DNA of 64,000 bases from Owenia fusiformis (GCA_903813345.2 CAIIXF020000009.1:3534001-3598000); one strand, 5' to 3'; shown: positions 37,101 through 52,100, counted from the first letter of the stretch. The notes: generated from the letters alone by a model not told the origin. Translations and numbers: made by a program.

Positions 37101-40100
37101 GCAGATTGCATGTAATAATTTACGTTCATGTAAACAAGTAAAGTACATATAATCCCCATATAAAACACTGGCCTACGTGACATGTAAACACAGGTTCAAA
37201 TTGAAATATAGAAAATTTTCAACATAGCATTTGCTTCTGTGTTCTGTATGCCCCTCTACCTGCTTAATAAGGCAATGTATCTTCAAATAAAACCTTAGCC
37301 AAGTAGATAAAGGTCTCTGGAACACTTTTGTATATAGTTTTCACGGCTTTGTATAAAAAACCTCCTACCTCATACCCACCTAGTACCACCTACGTGGAAC
37401 ATGATACAGTCATTGAAGGGTTCAATTTTAATGATTATTAAATCTCAAAATAGCTCAAAGTATTAACATTTCTACAAAACCGGCTTTGTTTTATGACTAG
37501 ACAGATGACAGATCCATAAATAAAGGCATGTGGATGCATTTTAATGTGTAATGACCCGAGGGCGCCCCGGGGGAATAAATAACTAACGACCACGACCATA
37601 GGTCCAACAAGCCAGATAAATAAATTGAAAGAAAGTGTGCTAAATTCGATGCTCCGAGTGGGAATCGAACCCAGCTGGGATGAAGTAGCAACTTGCTATC
37701 AAGGATCGTTACAAATGCTTCTATAATTCATCATGAACTAAGATTTAATAGACTAAGATTTTTAAAATTGAACCCTTCAAAGACTGTATTATGTCCCACG
37801 TACGTGGGTAGGTGGGTATGAGGTAGGAGGTTTTTTATACAAAGCCAGTTTTTCACAAGCAATTTTATTCCCAGACGCTCAAACGTGTCAGGAACACATA
37901 TATATTTGAATTATCTTGATTGGACATCAGGTTGCAGAGAAATCGTATTTTTACTGAGTGGATTATTGAATTTCATAGATCTAGAGGCCCTTCAGGAGTG
38001 GAAAACCTTAAATTATCAGAGATTAATGTTTCAAAACTGTTTTGAAACAAACTAACGTCTTGTTTTCAACCTACACCTTGCTCCTTTCTTTCGTATTTAA
38101 TAAAACAAAAATAGTATATCACGGAGGGATACGAACCACTCACCTGGGACTTGGTTATTCACTAGCGCCATAGGCGTTCTACTATTCTGGATACAACTGA
38201 CGAGTCGTATTTAAGTGAGGATCATTTTGAATTGACGCTCGGTATAAATATATAATACTTTTGTTCTTTCATATCGGTAGCTCGCTGGCCTCATCGTTAG
38301 CGTGCCTGGCTTCCATTGTCTAGGTTAGTTGATCGAGACCCGTTCATGTCGAACTTTTTGATTTGCTTGTTGTCAAGATATAATAAGTAGGGCAAAATCC
38401 AGAAAAAGTAGATCAAAAATACTCCAATGGAGTATAAAATTGTCACCAGGATTCCGAAATGAGACGAATTAGTATAGTAGGAACAAGGGGTTCCCATGCA
38501 CCCATAAGGTGTGAATAAGTTACATACATTTTTGTAATCCCTAGGGTGTCTATTTAATGAATCCATTTGTTAACATTGCCAACTAATGTCCCATAGTACT
38601 TTTATGGCGGCATTCAGTTACCATGGTTACGCATCTTTAGACATCATACCTTGGTGTCTTAAATCATTTGTAGCTCTGTCATTATTTGGTCCATAGAAAT
38701 GATATTGGTACCAAATTAAACCTCGTTAAATTTCCAATAAATTTATGATATTCAATTATGCAAATTATCTAATTTGCATAAATTATGACGTCATCAATCT
38801 ATTTTTGGTTCAGAATTTCCAACTATAGCAACGTATCTATTAGAACTGAGGCCGTATGGCAAAATTTCTGAAAGGTTTTGTCCTTTATGCTATTAGTAGA
38901 AGGTATAAGCAACATAAAAGTGAAAACAGATTCAAAATTGAATCAGTATTACGAAAGTTATCTAACTTTCGAGGCAGCTATCGTGAATGTCATTATTTGA
39001 CAATAATATACATTACGTCTTACCTTGGAGTCTTGAATCAATGTCGCTTCGCCATTATTTGGTCTATAGAGATGATATTGGTATCTGATTAAACCTTGTT
39101 GAATTTACTATATGGTTACAATATTCAGTTATGCAAATTAGCTAATTTGCATTAATTGTGACGTCATCAATCCATTTTTGGTTCAGAATATCCTAGTATA
39201 GCAACATATCTATTAGAACTGAGGCCGTATGACATAATGTGTGCATAGTTTTGTCCCTTATTTGATGAGTGGAAGATATAAGCAACATTAAAGAGACAAC
39301 AAAATCTTCAAAATTGGATCAGAATTAACAAAATTATCCAGCTTTGGAGGCAGCTACTGTGAACGTCATTGTTTGACAATTATAAAAAGAATATTAAATT
39401 AACAAAAAAAAGTAACAACCATTATATTATAGTTGTTTCAATCTTATTGAGTAAAAATGTGCATGTATTGAACTGAACTAATAAGTATGTGGAAAGGTTA
39501 CATGCATTTTGACTATCATTCACAGGGGTCAAAACGGTTATCTCGACCCTGTATATTAAAGATCCAATCTTATAATTTACCATGCACTTTCAATGATTCA
39601 TATAAATAGTATACATAAAGTCTGCTTTTCATCATATTCTTCATATTCTTGATTCTTAAAGCATCTGAAGTATATAGCATGATTAGAAGTAAAGATGATT
39701 CATTATATGGTTTATGTAATATTTCTAACATTTCAGATGCTATGGTAACATCACTTGATAATGAGGTTTTTACATTTCACGTTCTAAATGAGTAAAAAGG
39801 AAGTTATTCTCCCTTTGCTTTAGAGATAAATAGTTGCATGAATTTGTTTAGAAAAATTATAACTTAATTAATTTAACCCCCCCCCCCCTGACAGCCCCAT
39901 ATTTGAAGATTTTGGTGAAACCTGGCAAAATACATTAATTATTAGGTTCCAGAAGCCCCCAGAAGCTATATGATGGCCCCCAGTGGCCCCAAGAATCTAT
40001 ACAGGGGCCCCAAGTGGCCCCCAGGAGCTATACTGTGCTCCACAGAAGCTATATGTTGGCCCCCAGAAGCTGAATAGTGGCCCCCAGGAGCTATACGGTG

Positions 40101-43100
40101 GCTCCCAGAAGCTATATAGGAAACCCTGTGGCCCCAAGAGCTATACGGTGGCGCCCAGAAGCTATACAGGGGCCCCCAGTGGCCCAAAAAAGCTATACGG
40201 TGGCCCCCAGAAGCTTTACAGGGGCCCCCAGAAGCTATACGATGGCCCCCAGAAGCTATACAAGGGCCCCCAGAAAGTATACTATGGTCTCCAGAAGCTC
40301 TAGGTGGCCCCCAGTGGCCCTCGGAAGCTATATGATGGCCTCCAGAAGCTAATAAGTGGCCCCCAGGAGCTATATGGTGGCTCCCAGAAGCTATACAGGA
40401 AACCCTGTGGCCCCAAGGAGCTATACGGTGGCGCCCAGAAGCTATACAGGGGCCCCCAGTGGCCCCAAAAAGCTATACGGTGGCCCCCAGAAGCTTTACA
40501 GGGGCCCCCAGAAGCTATACGATGGCCCCCAGAAGCTATACAAGGGCCCCCAGAAACTATACTATGGTCTCCAGAAGCTCTAGGTGGCCCCCAGTGGCCC
40601 TCGGAAGCTATATGATGGCCTCCAGAAGCTAATTAGTGGCCCCCAGGAGCTATATGGTGGCTCCCAGAAACTATACAGGGGACCCCAGTGGCCCCAAGAA
40701 GCTAATCGAAGGCCCCCAGAAGCTATACAGGAGCCCCAAAAAGCTACATGATGGCCCCCAGAATCTATATGATGGCCTCCAATGGCTTCCAGAAGATGTG
40801 AAGGGCCCCCAGTAGCCCCTAGAAGCTATACGGTGGCCCCCAGTGGCCCTCATAGGCTATATGATGGCCCTAAGAAGCTAAATAGTGACCCTCAGGAGCT
40901 ATATGGTGGTTCCCAGAAGCTACACAATGGCTCCCAGAAGCTATAAAGGGCCCCCCAGTAGCCCCTAGAAGCTATACGGTGACCCCCAGTGGCCCCAAAA
41001 GCTATACGGTGGCCCCCAGAAGCTATAAAGGGGTCCACAGTGGCTCCCAGAAGCTATACGATGGCCCCCAGAAGCTATGCAAGGGCCTGCAGAAACTGTA
41101 CTGTAGCCCCCAGAAGCTATACAGGGGCCCCCAGTGGCTCCTAGAAGCTATACGATGGCCCCCAGAAGCTATGCAAGGGCCTACAGAAACTATACTGTAG
41201 CCCCCAGAAGCTATACAGGGGCCCCCAGTGGCTCCCAGAAGCTATACGATGGCCCCCAGAAGCTATGCAAGGGCCTACAGAAACTGTATGGTAGCCCCCA
41301 TAAGCTATACGATGGCCTCCAGAAGCTATACAGTGTCCCCCATATAGCTTTGGGGGCCACCGTATAGCTTCTAGGGGCTACTGGGGGCCCTGTATAGCTT
41401 CTGGGAGCCATTGGGGGCCATCATATAGATTTTGGGGGCCATCTTGTAGCTTCTGGGGGCTGCTGTATAGCTTCTGGGGGCCATCGTATAGCTTCTTGGG
41501 GCCACTGGGGTTCCCTGTATAGCTTCTGGGTGCCACCGTATAGCTCCTGGGAGCCACTATTTAGCTTCTTGGGGCCATCATATAGCTTCTGAGGGCCACT
41601 GGGGGTCACCATATAGCTTCTGGAGACCACAGTATAGTTTCCATGGGCCCTTGTATAGCTTCTGGGGGCCATCGTATACCTTCTGGGGGCCACTTGAGGC
41701 CCCTGTATAGATTCTTGGGGCCAATGGGGGCCATCATATAGCTTCTGGGGGCTTCTGGAACCTAATTATTAATGTATTTTGCCAGGTTTCACCAAAATCT
41801 TCAAATATGGGGGCTGTCAGGAGGAGGTTAAATTAAGTTATAATTTTTTTAAACAAATTCATGCAACTATTTATCTCTAAAGCAAAGGGAGAATAACTTT
41901 CTTTTAACTCATTTAGAACGTGAAATGTAAAAACCTCATTACCAAGTGATGTTACCATAGCATCTGAAATGTTAGAAATATTACATAAACCATATCATGA
42001 ATCATCTTCACTTCTAATCATGCTATATACTTCAGATGCTTTAAGAATCAAGAATATGAAGAATATGATGAAAAGCAGACTATATGTATACTATTTATAT
42101 GAATCATTGAAAGTGCATGGTAAATTATAAGATTGGATCTTTAATATACAGGGTCGAGATAACCGTTTTGACCCCTGTGAATGATAGTCAAAATACATGT
42201 AACCTTTCCACATACTTATTAGTTCAGTTCAATACATGCACATTTTTACTCAATAAGATTGAAACAACTATAATATAATGGTTGTTACTTTTTTTGTTAA
42301 TTCAATATTCTTTTTATAATTGTCAAACAATGACGTTCACAGTAGCTGCCTCCAAAGCTGGATAATTTTGTTAATTCTGATCCAATTTTGAAGATTTGTT
42401 GTCTCTTTAATGTTGCTTATATCTTCCACTCATCAAATAAGGGACAAAACTATGCACACATTCTGTCATACGGCCTCAGTTCTAATAGATATGTTGCTAT
42501 ACTAGGATATTCTGACCCAAAAATGGATTGATGACGTCACAATTAATGCAAATTAGTTAATTTGCATAACTGAATATTGTAACCATATAGTAAATTTAAT
42601 AAGGTTTAATCAGATACCAATATCATCTCTATATACCAAATAATGGCGAAGCTACATTGATTCAAGACGCCAAGGTAAGACGTATGTATATTATTGTCAA
42701 ATAATGACATTCACGATAGTTACTTCGAAAGTTACATAACTTTCGTAATACAAATTCAATTTTGAATCTGTTTTCACTTTTATGTTGCTTAAAGCTTCTA
42801 CTAATAGAATAAAGGACAAAACCTTTCAGAAATTTTGCCATACGGCCTCAGCTCTAATAGATACGTTGCTATAGTTGGAAATTCTGAACCAAAAATAGAT
42901 TGATGACGTCATAATTTATGCAAATTAGATAATTTGCATTATTGAATATCAGAAATTTATTGGAAATTTAACGAGGTTCAATTTGGTACCAATATCATTT
43001 CTATAGACCAAATAATGACAGAGCTACAAATGATTTAAGATACCAAGGTAAGATGTCTAAAGATGCGTAACCATGGTAACTGAATGCCGCCATAAAAGTA

Positions 43101-46100
43101 CTATGGGACATTAGTTGGCAATGTTAACAAATGAATTCATTAAATAGACACCTTAGGGATTAAAAAAATGTATGTAACTTATTCACACCTTATGGGTGCA
43201 TGGGAATCCCTTGTTCCTACTATACTAAATGTTAACTCGTGAAATCTCGGTAGATAAAGAAGGTCAGAAAATCCGGATTAATCCGAACAAGGTTCGGGAA
43301 TTTCCGTCATAAGAAGTAGGTCAAAAATATTCCAATGGAGTATAAAATTGTCACCAGGATTCCGAAATACGACGAATCGAATCGGCAAACTTCGGTACAA
43401 TAATGAAGTGCATAAAATCCGAAATGATCCGAACAACGTTCGGATAAAATCGTGAAACAGGTGTCAGGGGCTTCCCCTCATCTTTCCATACATGGTTCTT
43501 AAAGCCTTATATGGATCTATCACGTGACATTCAAAATGACATTCCTATATGGTTCTATGGGCCTTATATGGATCTTTCGAACACGTGACCTAATACCAAA
43601 TCATAATCAAAATTTTACCTTGACCATTGGATGGGATTTCATAGAAAATATCAAAGAAAACATATTCTCGTGATCCTTAAATCACTTAAATTTGATAATT
43701 TTATCTTCACCCCTTGATGGAATTTTATGAAAGAGGTTATGAAAACACATCATCATGTAAGGGTTTTCACCTAAATTAGCTCGTTTTATCTTGACCCTTC
43801 AATTGAATTTCATTGAAAAATGTGTAATGAAAAATATCATCATGTTATGATTTGTATTTAAATAAGACCGTTTCATCTAAATACTTGCTGGATAATATTT
43901 CATAAAAAATGCACTTTAAAAATATTTCAGGATTTGCCTTAATTTATCAATGTAATGTAAGTATTAGCTTGACTCTCAAATAGGGTTCTATTATAACTTT
44001 TTTTATTGAAATTAATACTAGGCAGGACTCACTCTCTAAATAGCTAATAAAAATTCAACCCTTGGATGTGATTTCGTTGAAAAAAAAATATGACAAGTCC
44101 AGAATCAAATGATTTGTCCAGAACCTCTTAAGATCCTGTTTCAAGAACCATCTAAATTTTTTGAATAATTATAAGATTAAACCAGGAGAGAAACAGGAAC
44201 ATTTGCCCAAAATTTACTGGACACCAAAGTTACATAAAGCCCCTTATAAAGCTAGGTTTATTGCTGGGCCTAGAGTCTGTTCCACTAAAAAAGTTTCTGG
44301 ACTATTGACAAGGTGTCTTCAAGCTGTTAAAAATAATAGGGAGGCTCATTGTAAGGCTATTTTTAGAAATTCCGGGGTTAACCATATGTGGATCCTTAAA
44401 AATTCCAAAGATCTTTTATCAAAATGTAATGATTTGTCTACACTTTACACATCAATTCCTCATGACAAGTTAAAATATTAAATATTCGGAATCATTAAAA
44501 AAGACAATGATGGGTTGTAAATTTAAATATGTTAACTGTAATTCAAATAGGGCTTAATTTTCTAGTGAACAATATGATAAATATATTTCTTTCACTGTAG
44601 TACAATTCTGTGAGGTGTTAGGCTTTCTTATTGATAATATATTTGTTAAGTTTGGAAGTTCAGTTTTACGTCAGAATGTAGGTATACCAATGGGTACAGA
44701 TTGTGCTCCTCTTTTAGCAGATCTTTTTCTATTCTCGTATGAGTATAAACTTTTACAAATGACGATGAAAGATAAAAGTAAATTTCATATTGCATAGTTA
44801 TTTAATAAGACAGATCGATATATTGATGACTTGTTGAGTTTAGACAACCCAAAATTTAAAGAATTTGTAGGTGAGATATATCCTACTGAGCTAGAATTGA
44901 AAAAAACTAATGAATCTGATATGAGTGCACCTTATCTTGATCTTCTTATTAAAATTAAACCAGATAATAATATACAGGGTGTCCGGAAAGTAAAGATACA
45001 AATGCTCTCATTTCAAGAGATTTACCTTCTATGAGATGAAATTGCTACAGAATGTGGAATGACATTATAAGAATATATCCTACAACTGCCATGACTTTTA
45101 GTTTCAAAATGAAAAAGTTATGGTTGTTATGGTAACGAGAGTCGAGGGTAAGTGGAGCAACGTCACAACTGTGTTCTGCAAATCTCTTTCCTGCTCATAT
45201 GATCTTGGCACTCCACCATCTAGTCCTATATTATATCAAATTTTGTACCACAACAGCATAAGGATTAGTAATGTAACATCATTTGATCATTTTATATTAC
45301 TACTATCATTGAATTTTCAGTATTTTCCCCATTACCTATACATTATTGGTGCATCTTGACCGGCGATTCAAAGGCCTGGCAAAACCGCTGCTGTCCATCT
45401 CTCAGATTGCTGACAACATTGGCTTCCAGCTGAGTCTCATTTGTATGTTCAACTTTTTACAAATATTGCTTTCAAATGGTCATTAAAGTAGAAGCCTAAA
45501 GAGGCTTTATCAGGTGAATATGGGGCATTGTATAGAAAGGTTTAATGTCAAGACACTCCATTGTAAGATTTGTTTTTGCTTTGTGAATTGGTGCATTGTG
45601 CAGATGCAATATTGACTTTCCTACTAATGGCCAGGGACCATTCTTCTAGGCACTTGTATAATATTTCTTTCATTATACTGGTTAGTGACATAACATAGTT
45701 CTGATATGTAGCAATGGCATCATTATATAAAAGAAAACACCATGGCAGCAATAATACAATGATTAACAAAACAAAACATAGATAGAAAATACAACAAATA
45801 ACACTGTTTCAAATGGTTGTCTTTTAGCTATTTTTCACCTTTGAGCGTTGTTCTGGAACTGCTCCGCATACCCCTCACATCCGTAACCATAACAACCATA
45901 ACTTAAACACATTTAGACTATATGTGACGAAAGTTGGTAGAAATATTGTAATATTGTTTATCTACAATCTGTAGCAATTTCATTTCAAAAAACCCAAATT
46001 TCTTAAAATAAGAGTATTTGTATCTTTACTTTCCGGACACCCTGTATATTGCAAATTATATGACAAAAGAGATGACTTTAATTTTGACATAGTTAACTTT

Positions 46101-49100
46101 CCACTGGATAGAAATATTCCACTTAACCCAGCATATGGGGTTTATGTATCCCAGCTTATTAGATATAGCAGGGCGTGTTCAAAATATCTAGATTTCAAAT
46201 CAAGACACCATATTTTAGTGATCAAGCTGTTAGGTCAAGGTTATACTTGTAAAAAACTTAAGAAATACTTTCTGGGCTTTGCTGAAGAGTACAAGTCATT
46301 AATTTCGAAATTTCAAGTTTTACCACTTGAGATGCTGAAGGATGTAGGAATGTTATAATTAAATTGGCAATGAACTCACAATTTTTTCACTTGGCACCTT
46401 TTGAGGTGGATCCCGGCTATGACATTAATAGTTGAGAAATAGGGATCGAAACCAGCCATAGTTTTCTCCTGATGACCATTGTGAATTGTTGTGTTTTATG
46501 GATTATGATGACGGCTTTGCGAACGGATGTTGACCCTTTTAATTGCCTATGGACTTCAAGATTGGATTATATCTATCCCACATCATTTGAGACTGAATGC
46601 TCTATCTTTTATGAGTACTAGCATCTACAACTATTTTTGATGTTATGAGTATTGGCTATCAATTTTTCCATTTTTTCTTCAACATGTATTGTAATGACTT
46701 CAGTATGAATGAAATGTCCCTCGGTGTCCTGGTCCTGGATTGTGATATTGGTTCTCGATTGGATGGGGGAATGGGATGTTAGACATTGTTTCTTTTCACG
46801 TTAGATCATGGTTTTGGGATACATAGGGTCTACTTTTCTTATGACAGATTTACACTTACAGTTTGCTTTTCTTGTTGGGTTTCTTTAAAGTTTTTAGTCA
46901 CCATTCCCTTTGGTATTTGTGCTTATATATTCCAACTCCTACTCTAAGCCAGACAACCCCAGTTGTTTAATGCCACAGTGAACAAAATAGTGTTATTAAC
47001 CCTAATGTCTGCAAACTTTTTTATAATACTGTCTGAGATTGTTTTATACTTGTCCGATTTTATCATTGTTGGTATTGTTGTAAAACTTATTCAATACCTC
47101 TTCAGATATGTTTTATTTTCTTTAAAAAGTAGGTCAATATAGGTCAAGTCGAGGTCAACGTGACCGAAGGGGGTGTAGCTTTTGACATTTTGTAATAAAT
47201 TGTAACAATAATATATTATATTTTAAATATACTAAAATCATGGTAAAAGCTTTTCTTGAACTGAAGTTACACACTCCCAAAGAAAGCAGGTATCGCGAAA
47301 TCCCATTGAAATCAATGTAACGTGAAAGTGAATAGGTATTGTTTCAATACGCATAAGTGTATGACTTGGTATTGCTTCAATATGATTTTGGCCCGTTATG
47401 TTGCGTAGCGACCACCTGGCAACGGCAAAAAAAACATCGAAATAGTGAAATCGAAAAATTGGGGGTAGGAGAGAATAAAAAAATTGCATTTAACATTTTG
47501 AAGACAATATGCTAACAAAATTTCAAATTAAGGTATTCATAGAGTAGTTTTTAAAAAAAATATTTTCTCTACAATTTGTGAAGATCACGACTACTTGGCA
47601 ATTGGTAGTTTTTACCTTTAAAAATTCATAACACAGTCAATATTGTCTCAATTTTCACGAAATAAAACATATTGGGAAGAGGTTCAATATGCTAAGTTAT
47701 TATTTATCAAACAAAGCAATAATCTTTTTGTATTTTCTAGAGCATTGGAAACAAAATAACAATCAATATTTTATGAATTTCAATTTTATTGGCATCAAGT
47801 TCCAACTATCATAACTTTTCCCCTCTACACCCAAATCACATGTTTTTTACACTAAAAAGTGTATTTTAGCTGTAACTAAAGCTAAAAAATAACGGAGACA
47901 CAAAATAATCGAGGGGTCGGATAGACATTAGGGTTAATTGTATGAAATCCCATGTAATCTTTAATCTTGGCATTTGATGCCATTTAGGCAAGCCATTCCA
48001 TGTAAATTCAAATGTCATGAAATAAATAATTTGTTGACTGCTAGGAAAAAACATCCATTATATATCGCTGTCGTTCAACAAAATTGAACAAAATAAAAAA
48101 CAAACAAACCTTATCATCCAGATTGACATCTGCTGCACGCTTTAACTCCTCCCACGTGTTAGCATATACTTCCTTGCATTTCAACCACATCGGACTACCC
48201 TCTCTCCACTTTGTCATGGTTAGGATATTCTGTGTAAAATTGTTGAAGCCCCCATATAAAGTTTGAACAACTTTGGCTTGTAGTCTTACAAAATGTTTTC
48301 CAAGTATGATAGTCTATGTAAAACTTTATTTTTTAATCTAAAAATGTGATTTATGAAGGACCTTTTGTTCGAAAATTGTGAATTAAGTATCGTTTCCGAT
48401 CACACATACAACCTTATCTGTTAATGGTCAGAGAAAAGAGTAAATACATTTAAAAAATTTAGTTTCAATATAAACCAATGATACTGTATTTTTAAAACAT
48501 TATATTAAGTAATACTTCCTTCTAACCCGATATGATATTGGTTTCTTTTTTTAAATAAAGCATAATTAGAAAAATGATTTTGCCACAATAGTATTGTCAC
48601 GATGATGTCATTTTGGTTGCAAAATGTTTCTTATATGCTAAAGTGGCACATTATATATGAGATTTTAAATTGTAATTGCCCTTTATCCCATCTTTGCATT
48701 GCTGTTATGATATATTTTTGCAATGTATAGTAAAATATTTGATGATTAAAAAGGTTTAAGGTTAATTTGAAAATTGGCGGGGAATTTGAATATTTGGAAA
48801 TGAAAAAATGAAAAGCTGTCATTATTTTCATAATATTTGTTCTAAAAATCTCTAAATTAAGTTTGAGTTAATAAAAATTAGTGGATTAATGATATAAACA
48901 TACTTTCATGGGGAATTTTATGGAATATAATGTTTATAGATTTTTCATAAATCATCCGGATGGATTTTAATTGACTCGATTGTACATAAACCATTACTTC
49001 ACATTCTTGTATTGCCCAAAATTAAATAAACTCACATTAGCACTTTGATCGAAATCCTTCCTCTCAACAACTCCATTTCTGTCTTGATCTGAAATTTAAT

Positions 49101-52100
49101 CGAATTGTGTGTACGGCTATTTTATATACAATAAAGTAACTTTATCTATGTACAAATAGGTTTGTGTTGAATGTCTTATTTCATTAATTTATGTTTTTAT
49201 TTTATTTCGGAACTCTATTTACCAAACCAATAGTAGAAATGGTGCCTTTGTTTTTTGTCCCAGAATTCAGTGCGTTTAAATTCAGTTTCACAACCTATTT
49301 CTTTGACCAACATTTCTCCCATTATGTTTCCAGGGCTTTTCATATCCTTGGACACAGTGTATCCAATAACCATCTCCCGAAAGAGTTTGTTGTCGATGTG
49401 ACGTTGTTCATTCTGAAAAAAGAAATTACTTCATATCTTGAGAATTAAATGCTTGACATATAGGTGACAGAGGTTATTTAAATGCTCTTCCTATCGATAA
49501 GAAAACATATCCAACGTATTGGTGTCTTTTATTTTTGATATAAGAAATAAGATTATACATTTTAGAATTATTCTTATCACTCAGATTCATCTATCCATTC
49601 TGAATATACTCCCCTCCCCTTTGCTCACTGTCTAAAATAACAATTTCTTATTTAATGAGTGCTATAGCTACCAATGTTATCCTTCGATATGCAGTTTCTA
49701 CAATGTCTTGATGGATTTGACGTAACCCATGGAAATAGTCAACGAATTCAGTGCAATCTATCCATCCATCTCCTATAATACAAATCGCAATGTCATCAGG
49801 TATTTCCTATCGGTTAATGTTTAATTTCTTGATTTACAAATTACTTATAACATCTTACCATTTTTGTCCATAAAACAAAAGTATACGTCGAGAAACTCTG
49901 TGTACCAGAAAGGAAGATCGGTGTCATTGACGTATTTCGCAGCACATTCCGCCCAAAAATCGACCCATTCGTTAAGACTTATCTGTAAACAAAAAGGAAG
50001 AATTCCCTTTTCCATCTCAACAATATCATCAAAAATTGTTAAAGCTGGACTACGCTCCGAAACGCAATCTTGGGTTGTTTCGGGGGTGAACTTTATCATT
50101 TTGAGCTTAATGAAAGATTATAGAATGATGAACAAATGGGGCAAATCTTGTGTAGAAATACTTACGATAAATGTGTCATTTCAAAGATTTTTCATTGAAT
50201 TTGCTTCGATCGGTGCCGGCGATATGATTTTGGAAAGGTTTCTAAATGAAGAACGTGACGTCACTTCCGAATCATAGCATTCAAAATAAGTAGCGTTTAA
50301 TTACTTTCCCTTACATAATGATACGGTGGTGTAGCGGGTAGAATCCTCGCTGAGCACGCTGGAGGCCCGGGTTTGAATCCCGCACTAGCCTTTTTATTTT
50401 TTTAACTAAATGATAGTTCTTTGATATTACGCAGAAAAAAACAATTTTTATTTACATAAACTTTATATTAGAGCTTGAAAATGTAAAAACAATATATGTC
50501 AACATATTGCGTTTTGGAGCGATGTGCAGGTTTAATTTTGCCATTGGTTGAGGATTGACTGAAATGCTAACATTAAAATACCAAGTTGAGGTGCAATACA
50601 TTATTAAATTGAATTGAGTGGGATATGATATGATATCAGATGACTAATACTGCGTGGATTTATTTGGCTCGCCTGGTCATTTTTGTCTGTATCTGCACTG
50701 CTCTTTAGTTGCTCCCACAAGTTGGTTTTCATGGTATATGCTCGCTTCCACATTGGACTTCCTTCTACCCATTTTGCACCTTGCACCAGGCCCTATATCA
50801 ATTAGACGAATGCTGCTATTAATATAAAAATCACACCACTTTTACGCCATCCATCCAAAACAAGTTTCAATAGAACCCAAACACGAAACCACCGGTATTT
50901 ATAGCAAATTGCATCATTTCGTAATTTACTTAAGATTGATAACAAAATAAAAATAAAATGAAAGGTAATGTTTTCATTGATGATTGCATTGTTCATCCAT
51001 GTTTAAACGTTGAGTCTTCCGATGATTCGTCTTTTTACCACAGCTCCACCTGTGGAATATTGTTTTATGAATGCTAAGATAGAAGATATACCTGAACAAC
51101 GATGTCAAAATCTTCCTTATCAACTACTCCATTATGATTGAAATCTACAAAACATGAAGAAAGCTATTGTAAGGTTTATAGAGGGATTTGAGGTTGCCGA
51201 AAATCCAAGACTGCTTTCAATATGAAGCTCATATTACGTTTAAACAGTGTATGAATAATTCATATAATAGAACTTTGTGCCACCAAAAGTTTGTACGTTT
51301 TGATTTTAGCTGTGCTTGCAATGAATAAAGGCTTTGTATAAAAAACATCCTACCTCATACCCACCTACCCACGTACGTGGCACATGATACAGTCTTTGAA
51401 GGGTTACATTTTAAAGATCTTAGTTTATTAAATCTTAGTTTATGATGAATTATATATGCATTTATAACGACCCTTGATAGCAAGTTGCTATTACATCCCA
51501 GCTGGGTTCGATTCCAACTCGGAGCTTCGAATTTAGCACACTTTCTTTCAATTTCTTTATCTGGATTGTTGGACCTATTCATGCGCTCGTTAGTTATTTA
51601 TTCCCCTTGGGTCATAACACATTAGAATGCATCGATATGCCTTTATTTATTGATCTGACATCTGTCTAGTCATAAAATAAAGCCGGAATAGTATTTTTTG
51701 GTTTAATAATCTTTAAATTGAACCCTTCAATAAATGTATCATGTTCTACGTAGGTGGGTAGGTTGGTAAGAGGTATGAGGTTTTTTATACAAAGCCTGCA
51801 ATGAAAGATAACGTAAGGCGACAACGCTAGACAACTTAAGGATGAGCAATCTTCGCACGCTACGGTCGTCACTGCGTTAATCGACCAACGGGAGCTGAGT
51901 GAACGAAGATGAGAATGAGCTCCTTGATAGCCCGGCTTAGAAGTCATTGAAATATTGCGTATGTACCTTGTTATACTTTTGTCGGGGACCGCCTCAAATC
52001 CTATTTTTGTCTTAGTTCAGATTCCAAGGTCAAATCTGTTTAGTTTAGGCTAGAATTGCTGTATTTCAGATATCAAGATGTCCTTTATTTCAATATTTGA

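Noticed and set aside
39966-41693. Several frames of 60-106 residues with APRSYT repeats
   Set aside because: Products of the 21-bp minisatellite, whose length keeps frames open on both strands.
50330-50400. A functional tRNA gene
   Set aside because: Poor acceptor stem, mismatch in the anticodon stem and no U33; more likely a tRNA pseudogene or SINE head.
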